Positions 27,638 to 35,755 of a stretch of 56,632 nucleotides of DNA are shown here, piece after piece; position 1 is the first letter of the stretch; every line of letters starts with the position of its first letter. The notes under the pieces are model-generated. The model searched no databases and was not told the DNA's origin. It saw nothing but the letters and a program-made list of their open reading frames with translations. Where the stretch lies: contig JARKNW010000126.1 in NCBI GenBank assembly GCA_029976075.1, positions 1-56,632 on the forward strand. Direction: 5' to 3'. This DNA comes from Pleomorphomonas sp. GTDB taxonomy: Bacteria; Pseudomonadota; Alphaproteobacteria; Rhizobiales; Pleomorphomonadaceae. Position numbers and translations under genes: made by a program.

Positions 27638-27724
27638 TCCTTCGTAAGCAGCGGTTGCATCCGATTGACGATCTGGCCTAAGACCACACCGCTTCGTAGC
27701 ATTCTGGGTCAGGAACCACTCATC

Positions 27725-28111
27725 ATGTCGGAAGAGCCGCACGGCGAACTCACCATCCGCACCATCGCCATGCCCGCAGATACCAACGCCAACGGCGATA
27801 TCTTCGGCGGCTGGCTGATGAGCCAGATGGACTCGGCCGGCGGCATGGCCGCCGTCCAGCGCTGCGGCGGCCGGGTGGTGACTGTGGCGGTCAACGCCAT
27901 GGTGTTCCATCGGCCGGTGAAGGTGGGCGACATTCTCTGCGTCTACACCGACATCGTCAGCGTCGGTCGCAGCTCCATGCATATCCGCATCGAGGTCTGG
28001 GTGCGGCGTTTCATCACCGACCAGCACGAGAAGGTGACCGAGGGCGAGTTCACCTACGTGGCGATCGACGAGAACAGCCGCCCCCGGCCGGTGGACAAGA
28101 TACCTTCCTGA
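27725..28111 (+). CDS. Acyl-CoA thioesterase, YciA-like hotdog protein
   Basis: A 128-residue hotdog-fold acyl-CoA thioesterase. The conserved stretch is ADTNANGDIFGGWLMSQMD (catalytic Asn/Asp-Gly region at residues 18-36), then MVFHRPVKVGDILCVYTDI. It should hydrolyse acyl-CoA to the free acid and CoA in the cytosol. I start at ATG 27725; an ORF from 27665 exists but adds residues that the family lacks. It converges with the SIMPL gene after six bases. Confidence 0.88.
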   Translation: MSEEPHGELTIRTIAMPADTNANGDIFGGWLMSQMDSAGGMAAVQRCGGRVVTVAVNAMVFHRPVKVGDILCVYTDIVSVGRSSMHIRIEVWVRRFITDQHEKVTEGEFTYVAIDENSRPRPVDKIPS

Positions 28112-28117
28112 GACGGC

Positions 28118-28846
28118 TTACTTGGTGGCCGGCTCGATTTCCCAGGTCACGTTGACGGTGGCGCGGATGTCCTGCTCGCCGGCGGCGAACGGCACCGAGT
28201 CGGACTGCGGGGCTGCCTTGGCCATCATCATCGGCATGGGCGGATGGTTCTGGCTGCCCTCGGAGATGGAGAGGATGCGCTTCAGCGTGAAGCCGCCCGT
28301 TTTGGCGTAGAGGTCGGCGCGGGCTTCCAGCGTCTTGATGGCGGCAACGCGCGCCTTGTCCATCAGGCTGTCCTGATCGTCGACGGTGAAGCTGACGCCG
28401 CGCACGTCGTTGGCGCCGACGCGGATCACCTTGTCCAAGAGGCCGCCAGCCTCGGCGATGCCGTGCAGCTTGACGGTGACGGCGTTGGACACGCGGTAGC
28501 CGGTGATTCTCGGCGGCTCCTGTGTCCCGTCCGGCTTCTGTGGCGGATAGACCATCACCGGGTCGATGGTGAACGAGGATGTGGCGATATCCTTGTCGGC
28601 GACGCCGGCATCCTTCAGGGCGGCGAGGGCCTTCTTCATGGCGGTGTTGTTGGCGCTGAGCGCCTCGTTGGCGGTGTCCGCCTCCTTGACCACGCCGAGC
28701 GAGACGATGGCCGTATCCGGCGGGGCGCTGACGACGCCATCGGCCGTGAGCGTCAGCGTGGCCGGCACTGGATCCGCGGCAAAGGCGGCGACGGGCAGCA
28801 GCGCGAGGCTGGCGGCGACAAGAAGCGGGCGGGATAAGGCGATCAT
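28118..28846 (-). CDS. SIMPL (DUF541) domain periplasmic protein
   Basis: A 242-residue exported protein: signal peptide MIALSRPLLVAASLALLPVA with AFA-A cleavage, then the SIMPL domain (LTLTADGVVSAPPDTAIVSLGV, EALSANNTAMKKALAALKDAG, VSNAVTVKL, KARVAAIKTLEARADLYAKT). Relatives are BP26/OMP28 of Brucella and YggE of E. coli, which protects against oxidative stress. The real start is 28846; the long upstream frame is not coding. Confidence 0.88.
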   Translation of the reverse strand: MIALSRPLLVAASLALLPVAAFAADPVPATLTLTADGVVSAPPDTAIVSLGVVKEADTANEALSANNTAMKKALAALKDAGVADKDIATSSFTIDPVMVYPPQKPDGTQEPPRITGYRVSNAVTVKLHGIAEAGGLLDKVIRVGANDVRGVSFTVDDQDSLMDKARVAAIKTLEARADLYAKTGGFTLKRILSISEGSQNHPPMPMMMAKAAPQSDSVPFAAGEQDIRATVNVTWEIEPATK

Positions 28847-28973
28847 CGTCAGTCTCTCCGTCTCTTTTCCGGGGCGAGCCCCGAGAACAACTCGGCCGGG
28901 GCGACACCCCGATCGACGCCGAACATTGCCGGACATTGGGGCGGTTTCGTGAGGTGGGCCGGCGACATGTGCA

Positions 28974-29357
28974 TCAAGGCTTTCTGGCGTCGCGCGTCGC
29001 CGCGTCGGCAAGGCTGTTGTACTGGCCGTTGACGAGGCGGAGGATTTCCCGCTCGGCGAGATCGGCCAGCGAGCCGTCCGGATCGCGCGTCCGCAGGCGC
29101 GACACGTCGAAGTCATGGCCGGGGCCGCCGAACTCCGAGCGATAGGCAACGGCGACGATCTCCCAGTCGTCGCCGTCGTGCTCCATGGTGACCACGCAGT
29201 CGATGCCGCCGAGCAGGACGCCGGCCCGGCCGACCAGCTCCACATGGGCCGGCACATCCGCCGTTTCTCCTGCGAGGTCTGGCCCTTCAAGGCGGTCGGG
29301 ATAGGCGGCAAGGCGAGTGGCCCAGATGGCGTCGATATTGAGCAAGTAAATCTCCAT
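28974..29357 (-). CDS. Hypothetical protein
   Basis: A 127-residue protein that I do not recognise. It starts MEIYLLNIDAIWATRLAAYP and has a strand-rich middle (VELVGRAGVLLGGIDCVVTME) and an Arg/Asp-rich end. There is no signal peptide or membrane segment. It is followed on the same strand by the SIMPL gene 127 bases later. Composition matches the neighbours, so it is likely a real gene. Confidence 0.6.
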   Translation of the reverse strand: MEIYLLNIDAIWATRLAAYPDRLEGPDLAGETADVPAHVELVGRAGVLLGGIDCVVTMEHDGDDWEIVAVAYRSEFGGPGHDFDVSRLRTRDPDGSLADLAEREILRLVNGQYNSLADAATRDARKP

Positions 29358-29468
29358 GCGCCTGCGTCTTCGGGCCGAATGGCCGGATCGGCGGGCATGA
29401 AGAAGCGTAATGGGCGATAGCCTATTTTCTCCGGTGGGCTGATGCGCTTGAGGGAATGGGCTGAAGGC

Positions 29469-30326
29469 TCAGGCGGCGGTTCTATGTCCGCTCTGGCTGA
29501 TGGCGACGCCGGCGATGCAGACGATGGCGCCGACGACGAGGGTGGGCGTCAGCGACTCGCCGAGAAAGATGACGCCGGCGGCAACCGCGAAAACGGTCTG
29601 CAGCAGGGCGAACGGTGCCACTCTGTTCATCGAGTGGCGCGCGATCAGCCAGAACCACAGGCCCCAACCGGCAATCGCGCCGAACAGCACGGTGTAGGCG
29701 AAGGCCAGCCAGGCTTGCGGGCCTGCCGACAGAAGCGACGCTAACTGGCCGTGCTCGATCAAGAGCGAGGTTGCCATCACCTGGGGCACTGTGAAGAGCG
29801 ACATCCAGGCCATCAGCTTCACGGGATCGAAAGGGCCGTGGCGTTTGGTCAGCGTGTTGCCTATCGCCAGCGCGAAGGCGGCGGCGATGATCAGCAGGAT
29901 CGGCACGATCTCCGCCGAGGCGCGCGGTTGCGCTACCGTCAGCGCCACGCCAGCGAAGGCGAGGGCGACGCCGACAAGAACGCGCGGCGAAAGCCGCTCG
30001 CCCAAGAATGGCCCGGCGAGGAGCACCGTGAAGGGCGTCGTGAGCTGGCTCGCCACGGAGGCCAAGCTGGCGCTGCCCTGCCGCAGCCCAACGAAGAACA
30101 GCGCGAAGTTCACGCCTCCGAAGAACACGGATATGGCGATCATCGGCCCCAGTTCGTGTCGGGTCGGTCGCCCGACGAAGGGGAGCAGCATCGCCGCCAC
30201 GGCGGCAAAGCGCAGGGCGACGAAGAACAGCGGAGGGAAGGCCGCCAGGCCGATCTTGATGACGGCGAACTGCACACCCCAGAACAGGGGAACCAGCACT
30301 GCGCAGAGGATTTCAAGCGGTGACAT
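29469..30326 (-). CDS. EamA/DMT-family transporter
   Basis: A 285-residue, ten-helix drug/metabolite transporter. Two EamA repeats are seen: the first with FFVALRFAAVAAMLLPF and SVASQLTTPFTVLLAGPFLGERLS, the second with NRVAPFALLQTVFAVAAGVIFLGESLT. It probably exports an amino acid or metabolite. Eighteen bases after the upstream alpha/beta hydrolase gene on the same strand, so it is likely cotranscribed with that hydrolase and controlled by the divergent TetR protein. Confidence 0.9.
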   Translation of the reverse strand: MSPLEILCAVLVPLFWGVQFAVIKIGLAAFPPLFFVALRFAAVAAMLLPFVGRPTRHELGPMIAISVFFGGVNFALFFVGLRQGSASLASVASQLTTPFTVLLAGPFLGERLSPRVLVGVALAFAGVALTVAQPRASAEIVPILLIIAAAFALAIGNTLTKRHGPFDPVKLMAWMSLFTVPQVMATSLLIEHGQLASLLSAGPQAWLAFAYTVLFGAIAGWGLWFWLIARHSMNRVAPFALLQTVFAVAAGVIFLGESLTPTLVVGAIVCIAGVAISQSGHRTAA

Positions 30327-30344
30327 GGCGGCCTCCTGCCGGGC

Positions 30345-31265
30345 TCAGCTCTGGTTGGACGCTCGCACGAAGGCGGCGAGTTCCTTGCCGTAGCGCTTGG
30401 GCTCTTCGAAGAACGGGCTGTGGCCGCTTTCGGAGAACAGCGACAGGCGGGCGCCGGGGTGGATGGCCTTGATCCGCTCGGACATGGCAAGCCGGACCAG
30501 TCGGTCGTGGACGCCGTAGGTCAGCAGCACCGGGCCGGCATAGGACTGGAAGGTGGGTTCGAGATCGGTGGTCTTGGTCTGGACGAAGCCTTCGTTGACG
30601 GCACGCGCGGTCATGCCGTTGACGACCAGCATCCCCCGCATCTCCGCCTTGGTGGGCGGTCGGTGGAAGCAGGCGGCGAGGAAATCGGCCGTCGCCGCGG
30701 TGCGGATGGCGAGATCAGGCGAGGTGGTGGTCGCCGTGAAGTCGACTGACTCCTTGGTCAGGAGATCGGGTGACAGCTTGGTGACCGCGTCCACCAGATT
30801 GACGCCGGCGATGGCCCCGCCGCCGTATTTCCTGACGTAGGCACCGGCCACATAACCGCCGAGCGACCAGCCCACCAGGACGGGCCGGCGCAATTTTGCC
30901 GCGCTGATCACTGCCGCGACGTCGTCTGCCCACAGGTCGGCGCTGGAATAGGCACTGAGAGCGGTGGGCTTGTCGGAATCGCCGTGGCCGCGCAGGTCGA
31001 AGGTGACGATGCGGAAGCCCTTGAGTTGGGGATCGGCGAGCTGTTTCTCCCAACTGAGGCGGCTCTGCCGGAGGCCATGAATGAACAGGATCTCAGGCGT
31101 CTTGGGATCGCCCTGTGCCTCGCCCGCCAGCATCGTGCCGTCGCTTGAGCGGGCGAGGAATGTTTCCGCCGTCGCAATGGGTGCCGCGTGAACCCGTGGG
31201 GCTCCGGCCACGATGGCCAGGGCGAGAAGAGCGCCGGAAAGGAAGGTGCGTCGTGAGGGAAGCAT
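30345..31265 (-). CDS. Exported alpha/beta hydrolase
   Basis: A 306-residue alpha/beta hydrolase with a twin-arginine-like N-terminus (SRRTFLSGALLALAIVAGAPRVHA, cleavage near residue 28). Catalytic elements: oxyanion loop FIHGLRQSRLSW, nucleophile elbow GWSLGG (Ser), the acid in YGVHDRLV (Asp), and GHSPFFEEP (His). Esterase or lactonase activity is likely; the substrate is unknown. It is divergent from a TetR gene with shared operators and lies ahead of the EamA transporter. Confidence 0.88.
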   Translation of the reverse strand: MLPSRRTFLSGALLALAIVAGAPRVHAAPIATAETFLARSSDGTMLAGEAQGDPKTPEILFIHGLRQSRLSWEKQLADPQLKGFRIVTFDLRGHGDSDKPTALSAYSSADLWADDVAAVISAAKLRRPVLVGWSLGGYVAGAYVRKYGGGAIAGVNLVDAVTKLSPDLLTKESVDFTATTTSPDLAIRTAATADFLAACFHRPPTKAEMRGMLVVNGMTARAVNEGFVQTKTTDLEPTFQSYAGPVLLTYGVHDRLVRLAMSERIKAIHPGARLSLFSESGHSPFFEEPKRYGKELAAFVRASNQS

Positions 31266-31280
31266 GCGCTGTCTCCATGT

Positions 31281-31296
31281 TGTTTAGCGATCGCTA
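31281..31296. promoter_or_regulatory. TetR operator 1 (hydrolase side)
   Basis: TGTTTAGCGATCGCTA; its last 12 bases, TAGCGATCGCTA (31285-31296), are a perfect palindrome. It lies 16 bases upstream of the hydrolase start. Confidence 0.72.
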
Positions 31297-31327
31297 CTCA
31301 ACATGGTTGACTTTGCCTGTCAAGGAT

Positions 31328-31343
31328 TGTTTAGTGCTCGCTA
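31328..31343. promoter_or_regulatory. TetR operator 2 (over the tetR start codon)
   Basis: TGTTTAGTGCTCGCTA repeats operator 1 with two changes, in the same orientation and 47 bases away. Its last base is the A of the tetR ATG, so binding would block the repressor's own expression. Confidence 0.68.
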
Positions 31344-31957
31344 TGGAACGGAAGGAAAGATCTCGCGGCGGTCGGCCCTGGAGCTTCGATCGGGAAGCGG
31401 CCGTCGAGACGGCGATGCGGCTATTCTGGCGCAGCGGCTATGAGGGCGTGTCGATCGGCGACCTGACAAAGGAAATCGGTGTCGCACCCCCGAGCCTTTA
31501 CGCCGCTTTCGGCAGCAAGGCGGGGCTCTACAAGGAAGCGCTCGACCGCTACGAGGAAAAGTTCGGGTCGCTGGATCTGGCGTCCGTGGACAAGGCCACG
31601 ACGCTGGCAGAGGCCGTGCGGGCACTGCTCACCGGTGCCGTTCGGGCTGTCACCGACCCGGACCGCGAGAGTGGTTGCATGATTTCGAGCGGTACGGTGG
31701 CCTGTCATCCGGACCATGAGCCCATAGCCCGCGACGCGGCGGCGCGGCGCGAGGCCATGCGGGCTCGCGTCGAGACGGTGCTGATCCCCTTTGCAGAGAA
31801 GGGCGAGGCGCACCGGCTGGCTCGTCATTTATCAGCCGTCCTTCAGGGCATCTCGATCCAGGCGCGCGATGGCGTCGAGCGGGCGGAACTGATGGAGATC
31901 GTCGACGACGTGGTCGCCGGCCTCGCTGCGCGAAATTCGCGGCGCAGGCTCGAATAG
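31343..31957 (+). CDS. TetR-family transcriptional regulator
   Basis: A 204-residue TetR protein starting MERKERSRGGRPWSFDREAA, with the helix-turn-helix LFWRSGYEGVSIGDLTKEIG and APPSLYAAFGSKAGLYKEAL, then a helical ligand domain of the TetR_C type (SGCMISSGTVACHPDHEP). The open frame begins at 31115, but the domain starts at ATG 31343. It is divergent from the hydrolase and controls it through the paired operators. Confidence 0.9.
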   Translation: MERKERSRGGRPWSFDREAAVETAMRLFWRSGYEGVSIGDLTKEIGVAPPSLYAAFGSKAGLYKEALDRYEEKFGSLDLASVDKATTLAEAVRALLTGAVRAVTDPDRESGCMISSGTVACHPDHEPIARDAAARREAMRARVETVLIPFAEKGEAHRLARHLSAVLQGISIQARDGVERAELMEIVDDVVAGLAARNSRRRLE

Positions 31958-32374
31958 GCTGCATTCTCGACCACGCGGTCGAGGCTATGACGGCCCGGCC
32001 GATGGCCCCGGATGGCGTCGGCGGTCAGCAACGAACTCCCCTCATACCTGTCGCCTGGTGCCCGATGGGCAGGCGCGGAATCACCATGGGCTAAAAGCCA
32101 TTATTCCGGCCCAGATTGCTCGGTGAAAAAGCCCATTGGCGGAAACGGCGGTGCATGGAGGGACGGCGGTTTCGCTGGTGCCCTTGTGGGCGCTAGGGCG
32201 GTCGGGGAGTCGATATTCTGAGGTCGGTGATCCGGTATTCGACCTAGGGCCTAGACAGATTTGACGAGGATCAATGCGAGCCCTCGGCCTCCACTTATTG
32301 TTGCCTTCAGAAGTCATGAAAAGGCGCGGACTGCCAGACAGGCGGCGCCGGCAACGCGAGTTGATGGAGACGAC
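31958..32374. other. Intergenic region before cytochrome b561
   Basis: About 415 bases without a gene that I can support. A hairpin CTCGACC-ACGC-GGTCGAG at 31966-31983 follows the tetR stop; it lacks a T run, so at best it is a weak terminator. The cytochrome promoter must be here. Confidence 0.45.
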
Positions 32375-32944
32375 ATGCAGGCGACACGTCCGGGCCGGGA
32401 CTACAACGGGCTCTCAAAGCTGCTTCACTGGGCGATGGCACTGATCATCATCGCCGCCTGGCTTGTCGGCTATTACGGCGGCTCCATGCTGCACTACGGG
32501 GTGAGCGACCAGGAGACCGCGCAGAAGATCTGGGCGATCACCCTGCACAAGTCGATCGCCACGACGACGCTGTTCCTGATCGTCGGCCGCCTGATCTGGC
32601 GCGCCTACCATCGCCCGCCGGCGCTGGTCGACATGCCCGAGATCATGAAGCACCTGACGCACCTCGGGCATGCGGCGCTCTACCTGCTGATGATCGCGGT
32701 TCCGCTGTCCGGCTGGGCCAACAGCTCGTCGGCCGGCTATCCCATACCGGTGGCCGGGCTGTTCACCATTCCCGGTCTCGTGTCGAAGAATCCCGAGCTG
32801 ACGCCCTATCTCGTCTCGGCGCACTGGTTCCTGTCGTGGGCGCTCGGCCTGACCGTTTTCGGCCATCTCATGTTCGCGCTGAAGCATCACTTCATCGACC
32901 GGGATTCGACGCTGCGCTCGATGATGCCGGGCAGGAGCGCCTGA
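32375..32944 (+). CDS. Cytochrome b561
   Basis: A 189-residue four-helix di-haem membrane protein. The haem-ligand histidines fit SKLLHWAMALIIIAAW (helix 1), ITLHKSIATTTLFLIVGR (helix 2), HLGHAALYLLMIAVPLSGW (helix 3) and SAHWFLSWALGLTVFGHLMFALKHHF (helix 4). It transfers electrons between ubiquinol and a periplasmic or unknown partner. ATG 32375 fits the family N-terminus; the frame before it does not. A strong terminator follows. Confidence 0.9.
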   Translation: MQATRPGRDYNGLSKLLHWAMALIIIAAWLVGYYGGSMLHYGVSDQETAQKIWAITLHKSIATTTLFLIVGRLIWRAYHRPPALVDMPEIMKHLTHLGHAALYLLMIAVPLSGWANSSSAGYPIPVAGLFTIPGLVSKNPELTPYLVSAHWFLSWALGLTVFGHLMFALKHHFIDRDSTLRSMMPGRSA

Positions 32945-32974
32945 GAGACCACATGCGTCCTTTCGAATGGAAAC

Positions 32975-33008
32975 AAGGCGTTGATCCCTCGGGGTCAACG
33001 CCTTTTTT
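32975..33008 (+). terminator. Rho-independent terminator after cytochrome b561
   Basis: AAGGCGTTGA (32975-32984) pairs perfectly with TCAACGCCTT (32995-33004) across a ten-base loop and runs into a stretch of six T (33003-33008). It also marks the left border of the phage-derived island. Confidence 0.9.
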
Positions 33009-33029
33009 CTCGCTTGCCGTCGGTCAGGA

Positions 33030-33761
33030 TCACATCCGCGACCACTTGCCGATGACGAGGCCGATGACGCGCACCAGCTCGGCCGGGCGGCGCTTGGGCG
33101 GCACGGCGGCGTTTTCGGAGATGATGTCGACGGTGCGCGGGTTGTCGTCGTGATTGAGGCGCAGGCGCTTCACCGAGGGACCGTCGCCCTCGTCGATGAC
33201 GTAGATCTCGGCGTCCTTGATGTCGCTCACCGTGGTATCGACGGCGACGACATCTGACGGATTGAGGATCGGCTGCATCGACGTGCCGATCACCGGAATG
33301 AAGATGACGCGGGCCGGATTGACGCCGAGATGGGCGCGCGGCACCACCCATTCGCCGGTGACCAGGTGGCCGGACTGGATGCCGCCCGACCTGAGCCTCA
33401 GCACCTGGCCGGACGAGCCGTCGCCGGCGCCGGCCCGAACGTCGACTTCCGCCGAACCGCCGGGCAGGCGGGCCTGCCAACCTTCCTGCCAGCCGTTGTC
33501 GCTGTCCTCGTCGAAGGGGACGTGCCGGGGCGCGTCCTCGCCATCGGCGGTGATGACGTAGGGCTCGCTCATGATCTCGTTGAGGCGGACGCCCAGAACA
33601 TCGGCCAGCGCGCGCATCTTCTCGACGCCCGGTTCGCGGCCGCGCTTCAGGATATCCCGCACGTAGGTTTCACCGAGCTCGGCCTTGAGCGACAGCGACT
33701 TCATGTTGAAGCCCTTCTGGCGCATCAGCTGCTCGAGGCGTGTTTTCCAGGTCTGTTCCAT
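33030..33761 (-). CDS. S24/LexA-like phage repressor (CI type)
   Basis: A 243-residue repressor with an N-terminal XRE helix-turn-helix (MKSLSLKAELGETYVRDILK) and a C-terminal S24 peptidase domain. The catalytic Ser is in IGTSMQPIL and the Lys in SVKRLRLNH, so RecA-stimulated self-cleavage and SOS induction are expected. I prefer ATG 33761; an ATG at 33779 adds six residues and would overlap an operator half-site. It is divergent from the Cro-like gene across an 86-base operator/promoter region. Confidence 0.88.
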   Translation of the reverse strand: MEQTWKTRLEQLMRQKGFNMKSLSLKAELGETYVRDILKRGREPGVEKMRALADVLGVRLNEIMSEPYVITADGEDAPRHVPFDEDSDNGWQEGWQARLPGGSAEVDVRAGAGDGSSGQVLRLRSGGIQSGHLVTGEWVVPRAHLGVNPARVIFIPVIGTSMQPILNPSDVVAVDTTVSDIKDAEIYVIDEGDGPSVKRLRLNHDDNPRTVDIISENAAVPPKRRPAELVRVIGLVIGKWSRM

Positions 33762-33763
33762 GC

Positions 33764-33847
33764 TTGGGATTATGCCCATTGTTTAGCGCCCCGTCAACGG
33801 GTTTCTGCCCATTGACATGATGGGAATTTGACCATTACAATCTGCGC
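33764..33847. promoter_or_regulatory. Repressor operators and a leaderless promoter for the Cro-like gene
   Basis: TGCCCATTG occurs twice, at 33773-33781 and 33806-33814, exactly 33 bases apart. CCCAT (33808-33812) is also mirrored by ATGGG (33820-33824), which overlaps a consensus -35 TTGACA (33812-33817). Eighteen bases on is TACAAT (33836-33841), and the ATG follows six bases later, at 33848. Transcription from this promoter would therefore begin at or next to the start codon. Confidence 0.68.
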
Positions 33848-34045
33848 ATGAACCCGATGACCGAATTACTCTCCCGCATTGAGCAGCATTGCCAGAGGCG
33901 GGGCATCAGCGAGAGCACCTTTGGCCGCTATGTCGTCAACGACGGCAAGTTCGTGCGGCGACTGAAGGGCGGTGGCTCGATGACGATCAAGACGCTGGAG
34001 CGCGTCGAAGCGGCGCTCCGGAGCAAAACCAGCCGGCCCGGTTGA
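33848..34045 (+). CDS. Cro-like small DNA-binding protein
   Basis: A 65-residue protein opposite the S24 repressor. Its helical pattern (RIEQHCQRRGISESTFGRYVVNDGK cut at residues 10-34, then MTIKTLERVEAAL) suits a small helix-turn-helix repressor. No ribosome site precedes the ATG, in keeping with the leaderless promoter. Its likely job is to shut down the S24 repressor when the element is induced. Confidence 0.65.
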   Translation: MNPMTELLSRIEQHCQRRGISESTFGRYVVNDGKFVRRLKGGGSMTIKTLERVEAALRSKTSRPG

Positions 34046-34167
34046 TGGGCGGTATCACCAGTTAGGAACTCGACGGCCGACGGGCTCGTCGTGGGGCGGG
34101 GGAGGCTGACCTTTCCGGCGATGCCTCCCCCATATTCCCGCACACGTCGACCGACAGGGAGATTGCG

Positions 34168-34608
34168 ATGGCCACGCCGTCGTCCATGAGTGCCTCCGCA
34201 CCGAACCTCATTCCCAAGGGCGATTACCAGGCCCGCGTGGTGGAGAGCGCCGTGGTGCCCACCGCCTCGGGCAGCGGCGAGATGCTGAAGCTGACCTTCG
34301 AGGTGATGGCCGGCGACTTCCGGCGGCGGCGCCTCGTCGAGCGGCTCAACATCGTCAACTCCCATGCCACGGCCCAGCGCATCGCCCAGGAGATGCTGGC
34401 CCGCCTTTGTGCCGCCGCCGGTCTTGCCGGCATCGCCGACAGTGAGGAACTGCACGGCATTCCGGTGATGATCCGCGTCGGCGTCCGGCCGGGAAGCGGT
34501 GATTACGGCGATCAGAACGTCATCAAGGACTATCGGCCGCTCGCCCCACCGACGCCGCCGCCACGGGCCGCCACCGGCCAGCGCCGACCGTGGGACCCCG
34601 CGCCGTAA
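34168..34608 (+). CDS. DUF669 phage protein (putative ssDNA-binding)
   Basis: A 146-residue DUF669 protein. It shows PKGDYQARVVESAVVPTASGSGEMLKL then LVERLNIVNSHATAQRIAQEML and GIPVMIRVGV, the OB-fold-like arrangement of phage proteins thought to bind single-stranded DNA in replication. AGGGAG precedes ATG 34168. The Pro/Arg-rich tail would suit partner binding. It stands in the replication arm, as in known temperate phages. Confidence 0.75.
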   Translation: MATPSSMSASAPNLIPKGDYQARVVESAVVPTASGSGEMLKLTFEVMAGDFRRRRLVERLNIVNSHATAQRIAQEMLARLCAAAGLAGIADSEELHGIPVMIRVGVRPGSGDYGDQNVIKDYRPLAPPTPPPRAATGQRRPWDPAP

Positions 34609-34662
34609 CGGCGGACGCTCCGTCAAGTTCCGATCCACCCCACATCGCACGGAGGCGTGACG

Positions 34663-34965
34663 ATGACCGCCGAACCCATGCCTGACGAGAAGACCGCCTT
34701 GCTGGTGACCGCCAAGGTGCTGGAAGCCATCCGGCCCTATTGCCTGCTGGAGCTGACAACCAAATACCCCGTGTCGCACGAGGGGCGCCGGCTCGGCGCC
34801 TTCACCGTCGATGAGGCGCTCGACCTTGCGGATGCCGCGCTGGAGCAGCTTCGGCAAAAGCGGGCGCCGGCCTTGCGTCCGGAAATGCATGAAAGCGATG
34901 GGCCGGAGCCGGTCGGCGAGCCTGGATTTGCCGGATCTGCCCTGGCCGTGGAGGGGCGGCGATGA
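34663..34965 (+). CDS. Hypothetical phage early protein
   Basis: A 100-residue protein without a family that I recognise; mostly helical, with EGRRLGAFTVDEALDLADAALEQL in the middle. The ATG at 34663 is seven bases after GGAGG, so I prefer it to the GTG at 34657. Its stop overlaps the next start (ATGA), so both are translated together. Confidence 0.6.
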   Translation: MTAEPMPDEKTALLVTAKVLEAIRPYCLLELTTKYPVSHEGRRLGAFTVDEALDLADAALEQLRQKRAPALRPEMHESDGPEPVGEPGFAGSALAVEGRR

Positions 34966-35474
34966 ACCACCCCCTGCGCGGCACCTTCGTCGGCAACTCC
35001 ATCGTCCGCCTCGCCGACGAGGGCGTGCCGATCGGCGCGCTGAGCCGTACCTTCAAGATTCCCTACGACAGCGCCCACGGCATCGTGCGGCAGGCGCTGG
35101 AGGATGGGGTGATCGTGGAAATGCCGGCGGCCGATTGGCCCGCCGGGTCGCGGCTGCGCAAGCCTACCACCTCGCCGATCCGCCTGGAGGCGCGGCCGGA
35201 TTTCGTTGCCACCTGCCGGATGGCCTTCGGCCTGACGCCGGCCGAGAGCCGGCTTCTGCAATGCCTGATGCAGGCGCGCGCCTGCACCAAGCCGCACCTT
35301 CACGCGGTGGTGGCGCCGGAAGCCGAGCCGAAGATCGTCGATGTGTTCGTCTGCAAGATCCGCGCGAAGCTCAGGAAGTTCCAGGTGCGGATCGAGACCA
35401 TCTGGGGGCAGGGCTACGCCTTGCCGGAGGAGAGCAAGCGCCAGTTGATGGCGCGGATCGGCGGCGCGCCGTGA
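34962..35474 (+). CDS. Winged-helix (OmpR/PhoB-type) DNA-binding protein of the island
   Basis: A 170-residue protein. The C-terminal 75 residues (MAFGLTPAESRLLQCLMQ, then KIVDVFVCKIRAKLRKFQVR and IETIWGQGYALPEE) match the OmpR/PhoB effector winged helix, including the recognition helix and the WGQGY wing. The N-terminal part is another putative helix-turn-helix (GVPIGALSRTFKIPYDSAH). No receiver domain is present, so it acts without phosphorylation, maybe as the regulator of replication or late genes. Confidence 0.75.
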   Translation: MNHPLRGTFVGNSIVRLADEGVPIGALSRTFKIPYDSAHGIVRQALEDGVIVEMPAADWPAGSRLRKPTTSPIRLEARPDFVATCRMAFGLTPAESRLLQCLMQARACTKPHLHAVVAPEAEPKIVDVFVCKIRAKLRKFQVRIETIWGQGYALPEESKRQLMARIGGAP

Positions 35475-35494
35475 CGACGCACCGAGGCAATTGT

Positions 35495-35755
35495 TCAGGG
35501 CCAGCGGACCCGGGGATACATGGCGCGCACCTCGGCGATGGCGCGCTGGATAGCCCTGACGCGGATTTCGCTCAGCATGTCGGGGTCGGCCGGGGCCGGG
35601 CGAAAGGCGAGGTCCCAGTTGGCCGGCGCACTCGGGTCATCCGGAAGAGGGATGAACTCGAAGTGCACGAGACCGATGGGGCCGTAGGTGGCGGCGGCCA
35701 CTTCCTGAACGCAGTCGATCACCATTTTGGGGGTGATTGTTGCAAGGGTGTCCAT
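35495..35755 (-). CDS. Hypothetical small protein, island
   Basis: An 86-residue protein on the strand opposite to the replication genes: MDTLATITPKMVIDCVQEVA, then YGPIGLVHFEFIPLPDD and a helical end. No family recognised. ATG 35755 lies inside the end of the upstream minus-strand frame (35719-36033), so the pair looks coupled. Confidence 0.55.
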   Translation of the reverse strand: MDTLATITPKMVIDCVQEVAAATYGPIGLVHFEFIPLPDDPSAPANWDLAFRPAPADPDMLSEIRVRAIQRAIAEVRAMYPRVRWP

